From Clusia tigrina (Eukaryota > Arthropoda > Insecta > Diptera > Clusiidae): 64,000 nt of DNA. The stretch's first letter is position 1. Each line of letters starts with the position of its first letter. Under the pieces are notes generated by a model. It saw nothing but the letters and a program-made list of their open reading frames with translations. It was not told the DNA's origin and did not search any database. Position numbers and translations under genes: made by a program. This document shows, in pieces, positions 38,137-50,040 of the stretch. The stretch is taken from the NCBI GenBank assembly GCA_920105625.2, contig OV050032.1, positions 71,343,879 to 71,407,878 on the forward strand, in the 5' to 3' direction.

Positions 38137-38184
38137 CGAGTAGTTTATTGTTACAAAATTCGAGTACTTTATTGTTACACACTT
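38137..38184. repeat. 24-bp out-of-register junction (direct repeat)
   Basis: The segment starting CGAGTAGTTTATTG and ending AAAATT (38,137-38,160) is followed directly by its homologue CGAGTACTTTATTG, ending ACACACTT (38,161-38,184). This adds 24 bases to the unit. The left side is a D-like monomer and the right side a GTTACACAC monomer. It looks like an exchange in which the partners were misaligned by 24 bp instead of a multiple of 196. Confidence 0.85.
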
Positions 38185-38515
38185 TCAAGGTTTTATGACG
38201 CTCCAGAAAAAAGTTGCAAGCATTTGTATGTTGCAAACTTTGATAGATGTAGGTTATACCGTATAGAAGGTAAGGCCATTTGAAGTTTTATCAGTGGTGG
38301 ATTTGGGACTCAAGGGTCGCATAGCTTTGAGCGATAGCTTAAACTGACAAGAGGCTCGAGTACTTTATCGTTACAAAATTTCAAGGTTTTATGACGCTCC
38401 AGTAAAAAGTTACAAGCATTTGTATGTTGCATACTTTGATAGGTGTAGGACGTACCGTATAGAAGTTAGGGCCATTTGAAGTTTTATCAGTGTTTGATTT
38501 GGGACTCAAGGATAG
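38185..38515. repeat. GTGGTGG-marked monomers, copy 2
   Basis: It carries the same private variants as 36,400-36,730 (CAGTGGTGG at 38,291). It begins immediately after the 24-bp out-of-register junction, so that junction is probably the edge of the duplication that made this copy. Confidence 0.75.
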
Positions 38516-41500
38516 CATAGCTTTGAGCGATAGCTTAAATTGACAAGAGGCTCGAGTACTTGATTGTTAAAAAATTTCAAGGTTTTATGACGCTCCAGTA
38601 AAAAGTTTACCAGCATTTGTATGTTGCAAACTTTGATAGGTGTAGGACGTACCGTATAGAAGTTAGGGCCATTTGAAGTTTTATCAGTGTTTGATTTGGG
38701 ACTAAAGGGTAGCATAGCTTTGAGCGATGGCTTAAATTGACAAGAGGCTCGAGTACTTTATTGTTACAAAATTTCAAGGTTTTATGACGCTCCAGTAAAA
38801 AGTTACAAGCATTTGTATGTTGCAAACTTTGATAGATGTAGGTTATACCGTATAGAAGTTAATGCCATTTGAAGTTTTATCAGTGTTTGATTTGGGACTC
38901 AAGGGTATCATAGCTTTGAGCGATAGCTTAAATTGACAAGAGGCTCGAGTACTTTATTGTTACACCTTTCAAGGTTTTATGACGCTCCAGTAAAAATTTG
39001 CAAGCATTTGTATGTTGCAAACTTTGATAGATGTAGGTTATACCGTATAGAAGTTAGGGCCATTTGAAGGTTTATCAGTGTTTGATTTGGGACTCAAGGG
39101 TAGGATAGCTTTTAGCGATAGCTTAAATTGACAAGAGGCTCGAGTAGTTTATTGTTACAAAATTTCAAGGTTTTTTGACGCTCCAGTAAAAAGTTACAAG
39201 CATTTGTATGTTGCATACTTTGATAGGTGTAGGACGTACCGTATAGAAGTTAGGGCCATTTGAAGTTTTATCAGTGTTTGATTTGGGACTCAAGGATAGC
39301 ATAGCTTTGAGCGATAGCTTAAATTGACAAGAGGCTCGAGTACTTGATTGTTAAAAAATTTCAAGGTTTTATGACGCTCCAGTAAAAAGTTACCAGCATT
39401 TGTATGTTGCAAACTTTGATAGGTGTAGGACGTACCGTATAGAAGTTAGGGCCATTTGAAGTTTTATCAGTGTTTGATTTGGGACTAAAGGGTAGCATCG
39501 CTTTGAGCGATGGCTTAAATTGACAAGAGGCTCGAGTACTTTATTGTTACAAAATTTCAAGGTTTTATGACGCTCCAGTAAAAAGTTACAAGCATTTGTA
39601 TGTTGCAAACTTTGATAGGTGTAGGACGTACCGAATAGAAGTTAGGGCCATTTGAAGTTTTATCAGTGTTTGATTTGGGACTCAAGGGTAGCATAGCTTT
39701 GAGCGATAGCTTAAATTGACAAGAGGCTCGAGTACTTTATTGTTACAAAATCTCAAGGTTTTATGACGCTCCAGTAAAAAGTTACAAGCAGTTGTATGTT
39801 GCAAACTTTGATAGGTGTAGGACGTACCTTATAGAAGTTATGGCCATTTTAAGTTTTATCAGTGTTTGATTTGGGACTCAAGGGTAGCATAGCTTTGAGC
39901 GATGGCTTAAATTGGCAAGAGGCTCGAGTACTTTATTGTTACAAAATTTCAAGGTTTTATGACGCTCCAGTAAAAAGTTACAAGCATTTGTATGTTGCAA
40001 ACTTTGATAGGTGTAGGACGTACCGTATAGAAGTTAGGGCCGTTTGAAGTTTTATCAGTGTTTGATTTGGGACTCAAGGATAGCATAGCTTTGAGCGATA
40101 GCTTAAATTGACAAGAGGCTCGAGTACTTGATTGTTCAAAAATTTCAAGGTTTTATGACGCTCCAGTAAAAAGTTACCAGCATTTGTATGTTGCATACTT
40201 TGATAGGTGTAGGACGTACCGTATAGAAGTTAGGGCCATTTGAAGTTTTATCAGTGTTTGATTTGGGACTCAAGGGTAGCATAGCTTTGAGCGATGGCTT
40301 AAATTGACAAGAAGCTCGAGTACTTTATTGTTACAAAATTTCAAGGTTTTATGACGCTCCAGTAAAAGTTACAAGCATTTGTATGTTGCAAACTTTGATA
40401 GGTGTAGGTCGTACCGTATAGAAGTTAGGACCATTTGAAGTTTTATCAGTGATTGATTTGGGACTCAAGGGTAGCATAGCTTTGAGCGATAGCTTAAATT
40501 GACAAGAGGCTCGAGAACTTTATTGTTACACACTTTCAAGGTTTTATGACGCTCCAGTAAAAAGTTACAAGCATTTGTATGTTGCAAACTTTGATAGGTG
40601 TAGGACGTACCGTATAGAAGTTAGGGCCATTTGAAGTTTTATCAGTGTTTGATTTGGGACTCAAGGGTAGCATAGCTTTGAGCGATAGCTTAAATTGACA
40701 AGAGGCTCGAGTAGTTTATTGTTACAAAATTTCAAGGTTTTATGACGCTCCAGTAAAAAGTTACAAGCATTTGTATGTTGCAAACTTTGATAGGTGTAGG
40801 ACGTACCTTATAAAAGTTAGGGCCATTTTAAGTTTTATCAGTGTTTGATTTGGGACTCAAGGGTAGCATAGCTTTGAGCGGTAGCTTAAATTGACAAGAG
40901 GCTCGAGTACTTTATTGTTACAAAATTTCAAGGTTCTAAGACGCTCCAGTAAAAAGTTACAAGCATTTGTATATTGCAAACTTTGAAAGTTGTAGGACGT
41001 ACCGTATAGAAGTTAGGGCCATTTGAAGTTTTATCAGTGTTTGATTTGGGACTCAAGGGTAGCATAGCTTTAAGCGATAGCTTAAATTGACAAGAGGCTC
41101 GAGTACTTTATTGTTACAAAATTTCAAGGTTTTATGATGCTCAAGTAAAAAGTTACAAGCATTTGTATGTTGCAAACTTTGATAGATGTAGGTTATACCG
41201 TATAGAAGTTAATGCCATTTGAAGTTTTATCAGTGTTTGATTTGGGACTCAAGGGTATCATAGCTTTGAGCGATAGCTTAAATTGACAAGAGGCTCGAGT
41301 ACTTTATTGTTACAAAATTTCAAGGTTTTATGACGCTCCAGTTAAAAGTTACAAGCATTTGTATGTTTGCAAACTTTGATAGGTGTAGGACGTACCGTAT
41401 AGAAGTTAGGTCCATTTGAAGTTTTATCAGTGTTCGATTTGGGACTCAAGGGTAACATAGCTTTGAGCGATAGCTTAAATTGACAAGAGGCTCGAGTACT

Positions 41501-43150
41501 TTATTTTTACAAAATTTCAAGGTTCTATGACGCTCCAGTAAAAAGTTGCAAGCATTTGTATGTTGCAAACTTTGATAGATGTAGGTTATACCGTATAGAA
41601 GTTAGGGCCATTTGAAGTTATATCAGTGTTTGATTTGGGACTCAAGGGTAGGATAGCTTTTAGCGATATCTTAAATTGATAAGAGGCTCGAGTACTTTAT
41701 TGTTACACACTGTCAAGGTTTTATGACGCTATAGTAAAATGTTACAAGCATTTGTATGTTGCAAACTTTGATAGGTGTAGGACGTACCGTATAGAAGTTA
41801 GGTTCATTTGAAGTTTTATCAGTGTTTGATTTGGGACTCAAGGGTAGCATAGCTTTGAGCGATAGCTTAATTTGGCAAGAGGCTCGAGTACTTTATTGTT
41901 ACATACTTTCAAGGTTTTATGACGCTCCAGTAAAAAGTTACAAGCATTTTTATGTTGCAATCTTTGATAGGTGTAGGACGTACCGTATAGAAGTTAGGGT
42001 CATTTGAAGTTTTATCAGTGTTTGATTTGGGACTCAAGGGTAGCATAGCTTTGAGCGATAGCTTAAATTGACAAGAGGCTCGAGTACTTTATTGTTACAC
42101 ACTTTCAAGGTTTTATCACGCTCCAGTAAAAAGTTACAAGCATTTGTATGTTGCAAACTTTGATAGGTGTAGGACGTACCGTATAGAAGTTAGGGCCATT
42201 TGAAGTTTTATCAGTGTTTGATTTGGACTCAAGGGTAGCATAGCTTTGAGCGATAGCTTAAATTGACAAGAGGCTCGAGTACTTTATTGTTACACACTTT
42301 CAAGGTTTTATGGCGCTCCAGTAAAAAGTTACAAGCATTTGTATGTTGCAAACTTTGATAGGTGTAGGACGTACCGTATAGAAGTTAGGGCCATTTGAAG
42401 TTTTATCAGTGTTTGATTTGGGACTCAAGGGTAGCATAGCTTTGAGCGATAGCTTAAATTGACAAGAGGCTCGAGTACTTTATTGTTACACACTTTCAAG
42501 GTTTTATGACGCTCCAGTAAAAAGTTACAAGCATTTGTATGTTGCAAACATTGATAGGTGTAGGACGTACCGTATAGAAGTTAGGGCCATTTGAAATTTT
42601 ATCAGTGTTTGATTTGGGACTCAAGGGTAGCATAGCTTTGAGCGATAGCTTAAATTGACAAGAGGCTCGAGTGCTTTATTGTTACACACTTTCAAGGTTT
42701 TATGACGCTCCAGTAAAAAGTTACAAGCATTTGTATGTTGCAAACTTTGATAGGTTTAGGAAGTACCGTATAGAAGTTACGGCCATTTGAAGTTTTATCA
42801 GTGTTTGATTTGGGACTCAAGGTTAGCATAGCTTTGGGCGATAGCTTAAATTGACAAGAGGCTCGAGTACTTTATTTTTACACACTTTCAAGATTTTATG
42901 ACGCTCCAGTAAAAAGTTATAAGCATTTTAATGTTGCAAACTTTGATAGGTGTAGGACGTACCGTATAGAAGTTAGGGCCATTTGAAATTTTATCAGTGT
43001 TTGATTTGGGACTCAAGGGTAGCATAGCTTTGAGCGATAGCTTAAATTGACAAGAGGCTCGAGTACTTTATTGTTACACACTTTCAATGTTTTATGACGC
43101 TCCAGTAAAAAGTTACAAGCATTTGTATGTTGCAAACTTTGATAGGTGTA

Positions 43151-43162
43151 CCGTGTGTTTGA
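43151..43162. other. 12-base replacement inside a monomer (net +7)
   Basis: After GATAGGTGTA the normal GGACG is replaced by CCGTGTGTTTGA before TACCGTATAG. The GTGTTTGA part equals a segment from elsewhere in the same monomer (CAGTGTTTGATTT), so it may be a templated insertion. It is also at 46,097-46,108 and 46,843-46,854. It is a clean tag for descent of this monomer. Confidence 0.8.
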
Positions 43163-45270
43163 TACCGTATAGAAGTTGGGGTCTTTTGAAGTTTTATTAG
43201 TGTTTGATTTGGGACTCAAGGATAGCATAGCTTTGAGCGATAGCTTAAATTGACAAGAGGCTCGAGTACTTGATTGTTAAAAAATTTCAAGGTTTATGAC
43301 GCTCCAGTAAAAAGTTACAAGCATTTGTATGTTGCAAACTTTGATAGGTGTAGGACGTACTGTATAGAAGTTAGGGCCATTTGAAGTTTTATCAGTGTTT
43401 GATTTGGGACTCAAGGGTAGCATAGCTTTGAGCGATAACTTAAATTGACAAGAGGCTCGAGTACTTTATTGTTACAAAATTTCAAGGTTTTATGACGCTC
43501 CAGTAAAAAGTTACAAGCATTTGTATGTTGCAAACTTTGATAGGTGTAGGACGTACCGTATAGAAGTTAGGGCCATTTGAAGTTTTATCAGTGTTTGACT
43601 TGGGACTCAAGGGTAGCATAGCTTTGAGCGATAGCTTAAATTGACAAGAGGCTCGAGTACTTGATTGTTAAAAAATTTCAAGGTTTATGACGCTCCAGTA
43701 AAAAGTTACAAGCATTTGCATGTTGCAAACTTTGATAGGTGTAGGACGTACTGTATAGAAGTTAGGGCCATTTGAAGTTTTATCAGTGTTTGATTTGGGA
43801 CTCAAGGATAGCATAGCTTTGAGCGATAACTTAAATTGACAAGAGGCTCGAGTACTTTATTGTTACAAAATTTCAAGGTTTTATGACGCTCCAGTAAAAA
43901 GTTACAAGCATTTGTATGTTGCAAACTTTGATAGGTGTAGGACGTACCGTATAGAAGTTAGGGCCATTTGAAGTTTTATCAGTGTTTGATTTGAGACTCA
44001 AGGGTAGCATAGCTTTGAGCGATAGCTTAAATTGACAAGAGGCTCGAGTACTTTATTGTTACAAAATTTCAAGGTTCTATGACGCTCCCGTAAAAAGTTG
44101 CTAGCATTTGTATGTTGCAAACTTTGATAGATGTTGATTATACCGTATATAAGTTAGGGCCATTTGAAGTTTTATCAGTGTTTGATTTGGGACTCAAGGG
44201 TAGCATAGCTTTGAGCGATACCTTAAATTGACAAGAGGCTCGAGTTCTTTATTTTTATAAAAATTTCAAGGTTCTATGACGCTCCAGTAAAAAGTTGCAA
44301 GCATTTGTATGTTGCAAACTTTGATAGATCTAGGTTATACCATATAGAAGTTAATGCTATTTGAAGTTTTATCAGTGTTTGATTTGGGACTCAAGGGTAG
44401 CATAGCTTTGAGCGATAGCTTAAATTGACAAGAGGCTCGAGTACTTTATTGTTACAAAATTTCTAGGTTCTATGACGCTCCAGTAAAAAGTTGCAAGCAT
44501 TTGCATGTTGCAAACTTTGATAGATGTAGGTTATACCGTATAGAAGTTAGGGCCATTTGAAGTTTTAGCAGTGTTTGATTTGCGACTCAAGGGTAGGATA
44601 GCTTTTAGCGATAGCTTAAATTGACAAGAGGCTCGAGTACTTTATTGTTACAATATTTCAAGGTTTAATGACGCTCCAGTAAAAAGTTACAAGCATTTCT
44701 ATGTTACAAACTTTGATAAGTGTAGGACGTACCGTATAGAAGTTATTGCCATTTGTAGTTTTATCAGTGTTTGATTTGGGACTCAAGGGTAGCGTACCTT
44801 TGAGCGATAGCTTAAATTGACAAGAGGCTCGAGTACTTTATTGTTACACACTTTCAAGGTTTTATGACGCTCCAGTAAAAAGTTACAAGCATTTGTATGT
44901 TGCAAACTTTGATAGGTGTAGGACGTACCGTATAGAAGTTAGGGTCATTTGAAGTTTTATCAGTGTTTGATTTGGGACTCAAGGGTAGCATAGCTTTGAG
45001 CGATAGCTTTAATTGACAAGAGGCTCGAGTACTTTATTGGTACACACTTTCAAGGTTTTATGACGCTCCAGTAAAAAGTTACAAGCATTTGAATGTTGCA
45101 AACTTTGATAGGTGTAGGACGTACCGTATAGCAGTTTGGGCCATTTGAAGTTTTATCAGTGTTTGATTTGGGACTCAAGGGTAGCATAGCTTTGAGCGAT
45201 AGCTTAAATTGACAAGAGGCTCGAGTACTTTATTGTTACAAAATTTCAAGGTTCTATGACGCTCCAGTAA

Positions 45271-45302
45271 AAAGTTGCAAGCATTTGTATGTTGCAAACT
45301 TT
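45271..45302. other. Representative dyad / potential hairpin (C-type monomer)
   Basis: The left arm AAAGTTGCAAGCAT, a four-base spacer TTGT and the right arm ATGTTGCAAACTTT can pair over 13 base pairs, with one bulged base on each side. In consensus monomers the left arm is AAAGTTACAAGCAT, which pairs less well. The dyad is in every monomer at the same place; this copy is only an example. Dyads are reported in many centromeric satellites (class knowledge). Any function here is unproven. Confidence 0.7.
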
Positions 45303-45445
45303 GATAGATGTTGGTTATACCGTATAGAAGTTAGGGCCATTTGAAGTTTTATCAGTGTTTGATTTGGGACTCAAGGGTAGCATAGCTTTGAGCGATAGCT
45401 TAAATTGACAAGAGGCTCGAGTACTTTATTGTTACACACTTTCAA

Positions 45446-48400
45446 GGTTTTATGACGCTTCAGTAAAAAGTTACAAGCATTTGTATGTTGCAAACATTGA
45501 TAGGTGTAGGACGTATCGTATAGAAGTTAGGGCCATTTGAAGTTTTATCAGTGTTTGATTTGGGACTCAAGGGTAGCATAGCTTTGAGCGATAGCTTAAA
45601 TTGACAAGAGGCTCGAGTGCTTTATTGTTACACACTTTCAAGGTTTTATGACGCTCCAGTAAAAAGTTACAAGCATTTGTATGTTGCAAACTTTGATAGG
45701 TTTAGGAAGTACCGTATAGAAGTTACGGCCATTTGAAGTTTTATCAGTGTTTGATTTGGGACTCAAGGTTAGCATAGCTTTGGGCGATAGCTTAAATTGA
45801 CAAGAGGCTCGAGTACTTTATTTTTACACACTTTCAAGATTTTATGACGCTCCAGTAAAAAGTTATAAGCATTTTAATGTTGCAAACTTTGATAGGTGTA
45901 GGACGTACCGTATAGAAGTTAGGGCCATTTGAAATTTTATCAGTGTTTGATTTGGGACTCAAGGGCAGCATAGCTTTGAGCTATAGCTTAAATTGACAAG
46001 AGGCTCGAGTACTTTATTGTTACACACTTTCAATGTTTTATGACGCTCCAGTAAAAAGTTACAAGCATTTGTATGTTGCAAACTTTGATAGGTGTACCGT
46101 GTGTTTGATACCGTATAGAAGTTGGGGTCTTTTGAAGTTTTATTAGTGTTTGATTTGGGACTCAAGGATAGCATAGCTTTGAGCGATAGCTTAAATTGAC
46201 AAGAGGCTCGAGTACTTGATTGTTAAAAAATTTCAAGGTTTATGACGCTCCAGTAAAAAGTTACAAGCATTTGTATGTTGCAAACTTTGATAGGTGTAGG
46301 ACGTACTGTATAGAAGTTAGGGCCATTTGAAGTATTATCAGTGTTTGATTTGGGACTCAAGGGTAGCATAGCTTTGAGCGATAACTTAAATTGACAAGAG
46401 GCTCGAGTACTTTATTGTTACAAAATTTCAAGGTTTTATGACGCTCCAGTAAAAAGTTACAAGCATTTGTATGTTGCAAACTTTGATAGGTGTAGGACGT
46501 ACCGTATAGAAGTTAGGGCCATTTGAAGTTTTATCAGTGTTTGACTTGGGACTCAAGGGTAGCATAGCTTTGAGCGATAGCTTAAATTGACAAGAGGCTC
46601 GAGTACTTTATTGTTACAAAATTTCAAGGTTCTATGACGCTCCAGTAAAAAGTTGCAAGCATTTGTATGTTGCAAACTTTGATAGATGTTAGTTATTCCG
46701 TATAGAAGTTACCGTATAGAAGTTAGCGATAGCTTCAATTGACAGGAGGGTCGAGTACTTTATTGTTACACACTTTCAAGGTTTTATGACGCTCCAGTAA
46801 AAAGTTACAAGCATTTGTATGTTGCAAACTTTGATAGGTGTACCGTGTGTTTGATACCGTATAGAAATTAGGGTCATTTGAAGTTTTATTAGTGTTTGAT
46901 TTGGGACTCAAGGATAGCATAGCTTTGAGCGATAGCTTAAATTGACAAGAGGCTCGAGTACTTGATTGTTAAAAAATTTCAATGTTTATGACGCTCCAGT
47001 AAAAAGTTACAAGCATTTGCATGTTGCAAACTTTGATAGGTGTAGGACGTACTGTATAGAAGTTAGGGCCATTTGAAGTTTTATCAGTGTTTGATTTGAG
47101 ACTCAAGGGTAGCATAGCTTTGAGCAATAGCTTAAATTGACAAGAGGCTCGAGTACTTTATTGTTACAAAATTTCATGGTTCTATGACGCTCCCGTAAAA
47201 AGTTGCAAGCATTTGTATGTTGCAAACTTTGATAGATGTTGATTATACCGTATATAAGTTAGGGCCATTTGAAGTTTTATCAGTGTTTGATTTGGGACTC
47301 AAGGGTAGCATAGCTTTGAACGATACCTTAAATTGACAAGAGGCTCGAGTACTTTATTGTTAAAAAATTTCAAGGTTCTATGACGCTCCAGTAAAAAGTT
47401 GCAAGCATTTGTATGTTGCAAACTTTGATAGATCTAGGTTATACCATATAGAAGTTAATGCCATTTGAAGTTTTATCAGTGTTTGATTTGGGACTCAAGG
47501 GTAGCATAGCTTTGAGCGATAGCTTAAATTGGCAAGAGGCTCGAGTACTTTATTGTTACAAAATTTCAAGGTTCTATGACGCTCCAGTAAAAAGTTGCAA
47601 GCATTTGCATGTTGCAAACTTTGATAGATGTAGGTTATACCGTATAGAAGTTTGGGCCATTTGAAGTTTTAGCAGTGTTTGATTTGGGACTCAAGGGTAG
47701 GATAGCTTTTAGCGATAGCTTAAATTGACAAGAGGCTCGAGTACTTTATTGTTACAACATTTCAAGGTTTAATGACGCTCCAGTAAAAAGTTACAAGCAT
47801 TTCTATGTTACAAACTTTGATAAGTGTAGGACGTACCGTATAGAAGTTATTGCCATTTGTAGTTTTATCAGTGTTTGATTTGGGACTCAAGGGTAGCGTA
47901 CCTTTGAGCGATAGATTAAATTGACAAGAGGCTCGAGTACTTTATTGTTACACACTTTCAAGGTTTTATGACGCTCCAGTAAAAAGTTACAAGCATTTGT
48001 ATGTTGCAAACTTTGATAGGTGTAGGACGTACCGTATAGAAGTTAGGGTCATTTGAAGTTTTATCAGTGTTTGATTTAGGACTCAAGGGTAGCATAGCTT
48101 TGAGCGATAGCTTTAATTGACAAGAGGCTCGAGTACTTTATTGTTACACACTTTCAAGGTTTTATGACGCTCCAGTAAAAAGTTACAAGCATTTGAATGT
48201 TGCAAACTTTGGTAGGTGTAGGACGTACCGTATAGCAGTTTGGGCCATTTGAAGTTTTATCAGTGTTTGATTTGGGACTCAAGGGTAGCATAGCTTTGAG
48301 CGATAGCTTAAATTGACAAGAGGCTCGAGTACTTTATTGTTACAAAATTTCAAGGTTCTATGACGCTCCAGTAAAAAGTTGCAAGCATTTGTATGTTGCA

Positions 48401-48550
48401 AACTTTGATAGATGTTGGTTATACCGTATAGAAGTTAGGGCTATTTGAAGTTTTATCAGTGTTTGATTTGGGACTCAAGGGTAGGATAGCTTTGAGCGAT
48501 AGCTTAAATTGACAAGAGGCTCGAGTACTTTATTGTTACAAAATTTCAAG
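45446..48550. repeat. About 3-kb block, copy 2 (rearranged)
   Basis: It repeats the markers of 42,500-45,445. It carries an extra damaged monomer with a 14-bp direct repeat at about 46,698-46,726 and a second copy of the 12-base replacement at 46,843. It lacks the GATAACTTAAATTG unit seen at about 43,825 in copy 1. Confidence 0.7.
46686..46760. other. Broken monomer: 14-bp tandem repeat plus deletion of about 58 bp
   Basis: CCGTATAGAAGTTA occurs twice in tandem and then runs straight into GCGATAGC. The segment from GGGCCATTTGAAG to the GCTTTGAG box is missing. The join shows microhomology TTAGCG with the D-type TTTTAGCGATAGC, as expected of an end-joining or slippage repair event (inference). 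Private changes follow (GACAGGAGGGTCGAG). Confidence 0.75.
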
Positions 48551-50040
48551 GTTCTATGACGCTCCAGTAAAAAGTTGCAAGCATTTGTATGTTGCAAACT
48601 TTGATAGATGTAGGTTATACCATATAGAAGTTAATGCCATTTGAAGTTTTATCAGTGTTTGATTTGGGACTCAAGGGTAGCATAGCTTTGAGCGATAGCT
48701 TAAATTGACAAGAGGTTCGGGTACTTTATTGTTACACACTTTCAAGGTTTTATGACGCTCCAGTAAAAAGTTACAAGCATTTGAATGTTGCAAACTTTGA
48801 TAGGTGTAGGACGTACCGTATAGAAGTTAGGGCCATTTGAAATTTTATCAGTGTTTGATTTGGAACTCAAGGGTAGCATTGCTTTGAGCGATAGCTTAAA
48901 TTGACAAGAGGCTCGAGTACTTGATTGTTAAAAAATTTCAAGGTTTTATGACGCTCCAGTCAAAAGTTACAAGCATTTGTATGTTGCAAACTTTGATAGG
49001 TGTAGGACGTACCGTATAGAAGTTAGGGTCATTTGAAGTTTTATCAGTGTTTGATTTGGGACTCAAGGGTAGCATAGCTTTGAGCGATAGCTTAATATGA
49101 CAAGAGGCTCGAGTACTTTATTGTTACAACATTTCAAGGTTTAATGACGCTCCAGTAAAAAGTTACAAGCATTTCTATGTTACAAACTTTGATATGTGTA
49201 GAACGTACCGTATAGAAGTTATTGCCATTTGTAGTTTTATCAGTGTTTGATTTGAGACTCAAGGGTAGCGTAGCTTTGAGCGATAGCTTAAATTGACAAG
49301 AGGCTCGAGTACTTTATTGTTACACACTTTCAAGGTTTTATGACGCTCCAGTAAAAAGTTACAAGCATTTGTATGTTGCAAACGTTGATAGGTGTAGGAC
49401 GTACTGTATAGAAGTTAGGGCCATTTGAAGTTTTATCAGTGTTTGATTTGGGACTCAAGGGTAGCATAGCTTTGAGCGATAACTTAAATTGACAAGAGGC
49501 TCGAGTACTTTATTGTTACAAAATTTCAAGGTTTTATGACGCTCCAGTAAAAAGTTACAAGCATTTGTATGTTGCAAACTTTGATAGGTGTAGGACGTAC
49601 CGCATAGAAGTTAGGGCTATTTGAAGTTTTATCAGTGTTTGATTTGGGACTCAAGGGTAGCATAGCTTTGAGCGATAGCTTAATATGACAAGAGGCTCGA
49701 GTACTTTATTGTTACAACATTTCAAGGTTTAATGACGCTCCAGTAAAAAGTTACAAGCATTTCTATGTTACAAACTTTGATAAGTGTAGAACGTACCGTA
49801 TAGAAGTTATTGCCATTTGTAGTTTTATCAGTGTTTGATTTGAGACTCAAGGGTAGCGTAGCTTTGAGCGATAGCTTAAATTGACAAGAGGCTCGAGTAC
49901 TTTATTGTTACACACTTTCAAGGTTTTATGACGCTCCAGTAAAAAGTTACAAGCATTTGTATGTTGCAAACTTTGATAGGTGTAGGACGTACCGTGTAGA
50001 AGTTAGGGCCATTTGAAGTTTTATCAGTGTTTGATTTGGG
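48551..50040. repeat. Mixed monomers, with the TTTAATG-type marker unit
   Basis: Units include one with AAATTTTATCAG, GGAACTC and GCATTGC (48,836), and a marker unit with TTAATATGACAAG, TTACAACATTTC, GGTTTAATGACG, CATTTCTATGTTAC and GATA(A/T)GTGTAG. The marker unit is followed by GTTATTGCCATTTGTAG. It recurs near 49,690, 51,450, 53,020, 53,610, 57,140, 60,260 and 63,380. The stretch at 49,240-50,040 is repeated at about 53,160-53,970 with an offset of 3,922 bp. Confidence 0.7.

Larger units (their letters stand above)
34850..42500. repeat. Transition zone: irregular monomers with scattered small indels
   Basis: After 34,850 the variant order loosens. Mixed units appear, such as GGGTATC with GTTGCAAG, and TAGGATAGC with GATAAGAGG. 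From 36,612 the 196-bp register slips repeatedly: +1 near 36,612, +1 near 37,509, +24 at 38,161, +1 near 38,607 (AGTTTACC), -2 near 38,966 (GTTACACCTTTC), -2 near 40,365, +1 near 41,368 (GTATGTTTGC) and -1 near 42,225 (ATTTGGACTC). The GTTACACAC form becomes frequent. No gene or unique DNA is present. Confidence 0.8.
42500..45445. repeat. About 3-kb block, copy 1
   Basis: Private markers in order are AAACATTGATAGG, GATAGGTTTAGGAAG, GAAGTTACGGCC, TTTGGGCGATAGC, CATTTTAATG, the 12-base replacement at 43,151, GATGTTGATTATACC, GATAGATCTAGG, GATAAGTGTAGG and TAGCAGTTTGGGCC. All recur in the next block, offset by 2,946 bp at the left and 3,104 bp at the right. The change of 158 bp reflects rearrangement around 46.7 kb. 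The monomers are mostly of the GTTACACAC form, with some C types. Confidence 0.7.

Noticed and set aside
43151..43162. Transposon footprint or target-site duplication
   Set aside because: The 12 bases are short, partly match the monomer itself, and no element remains. A template switch fits better.
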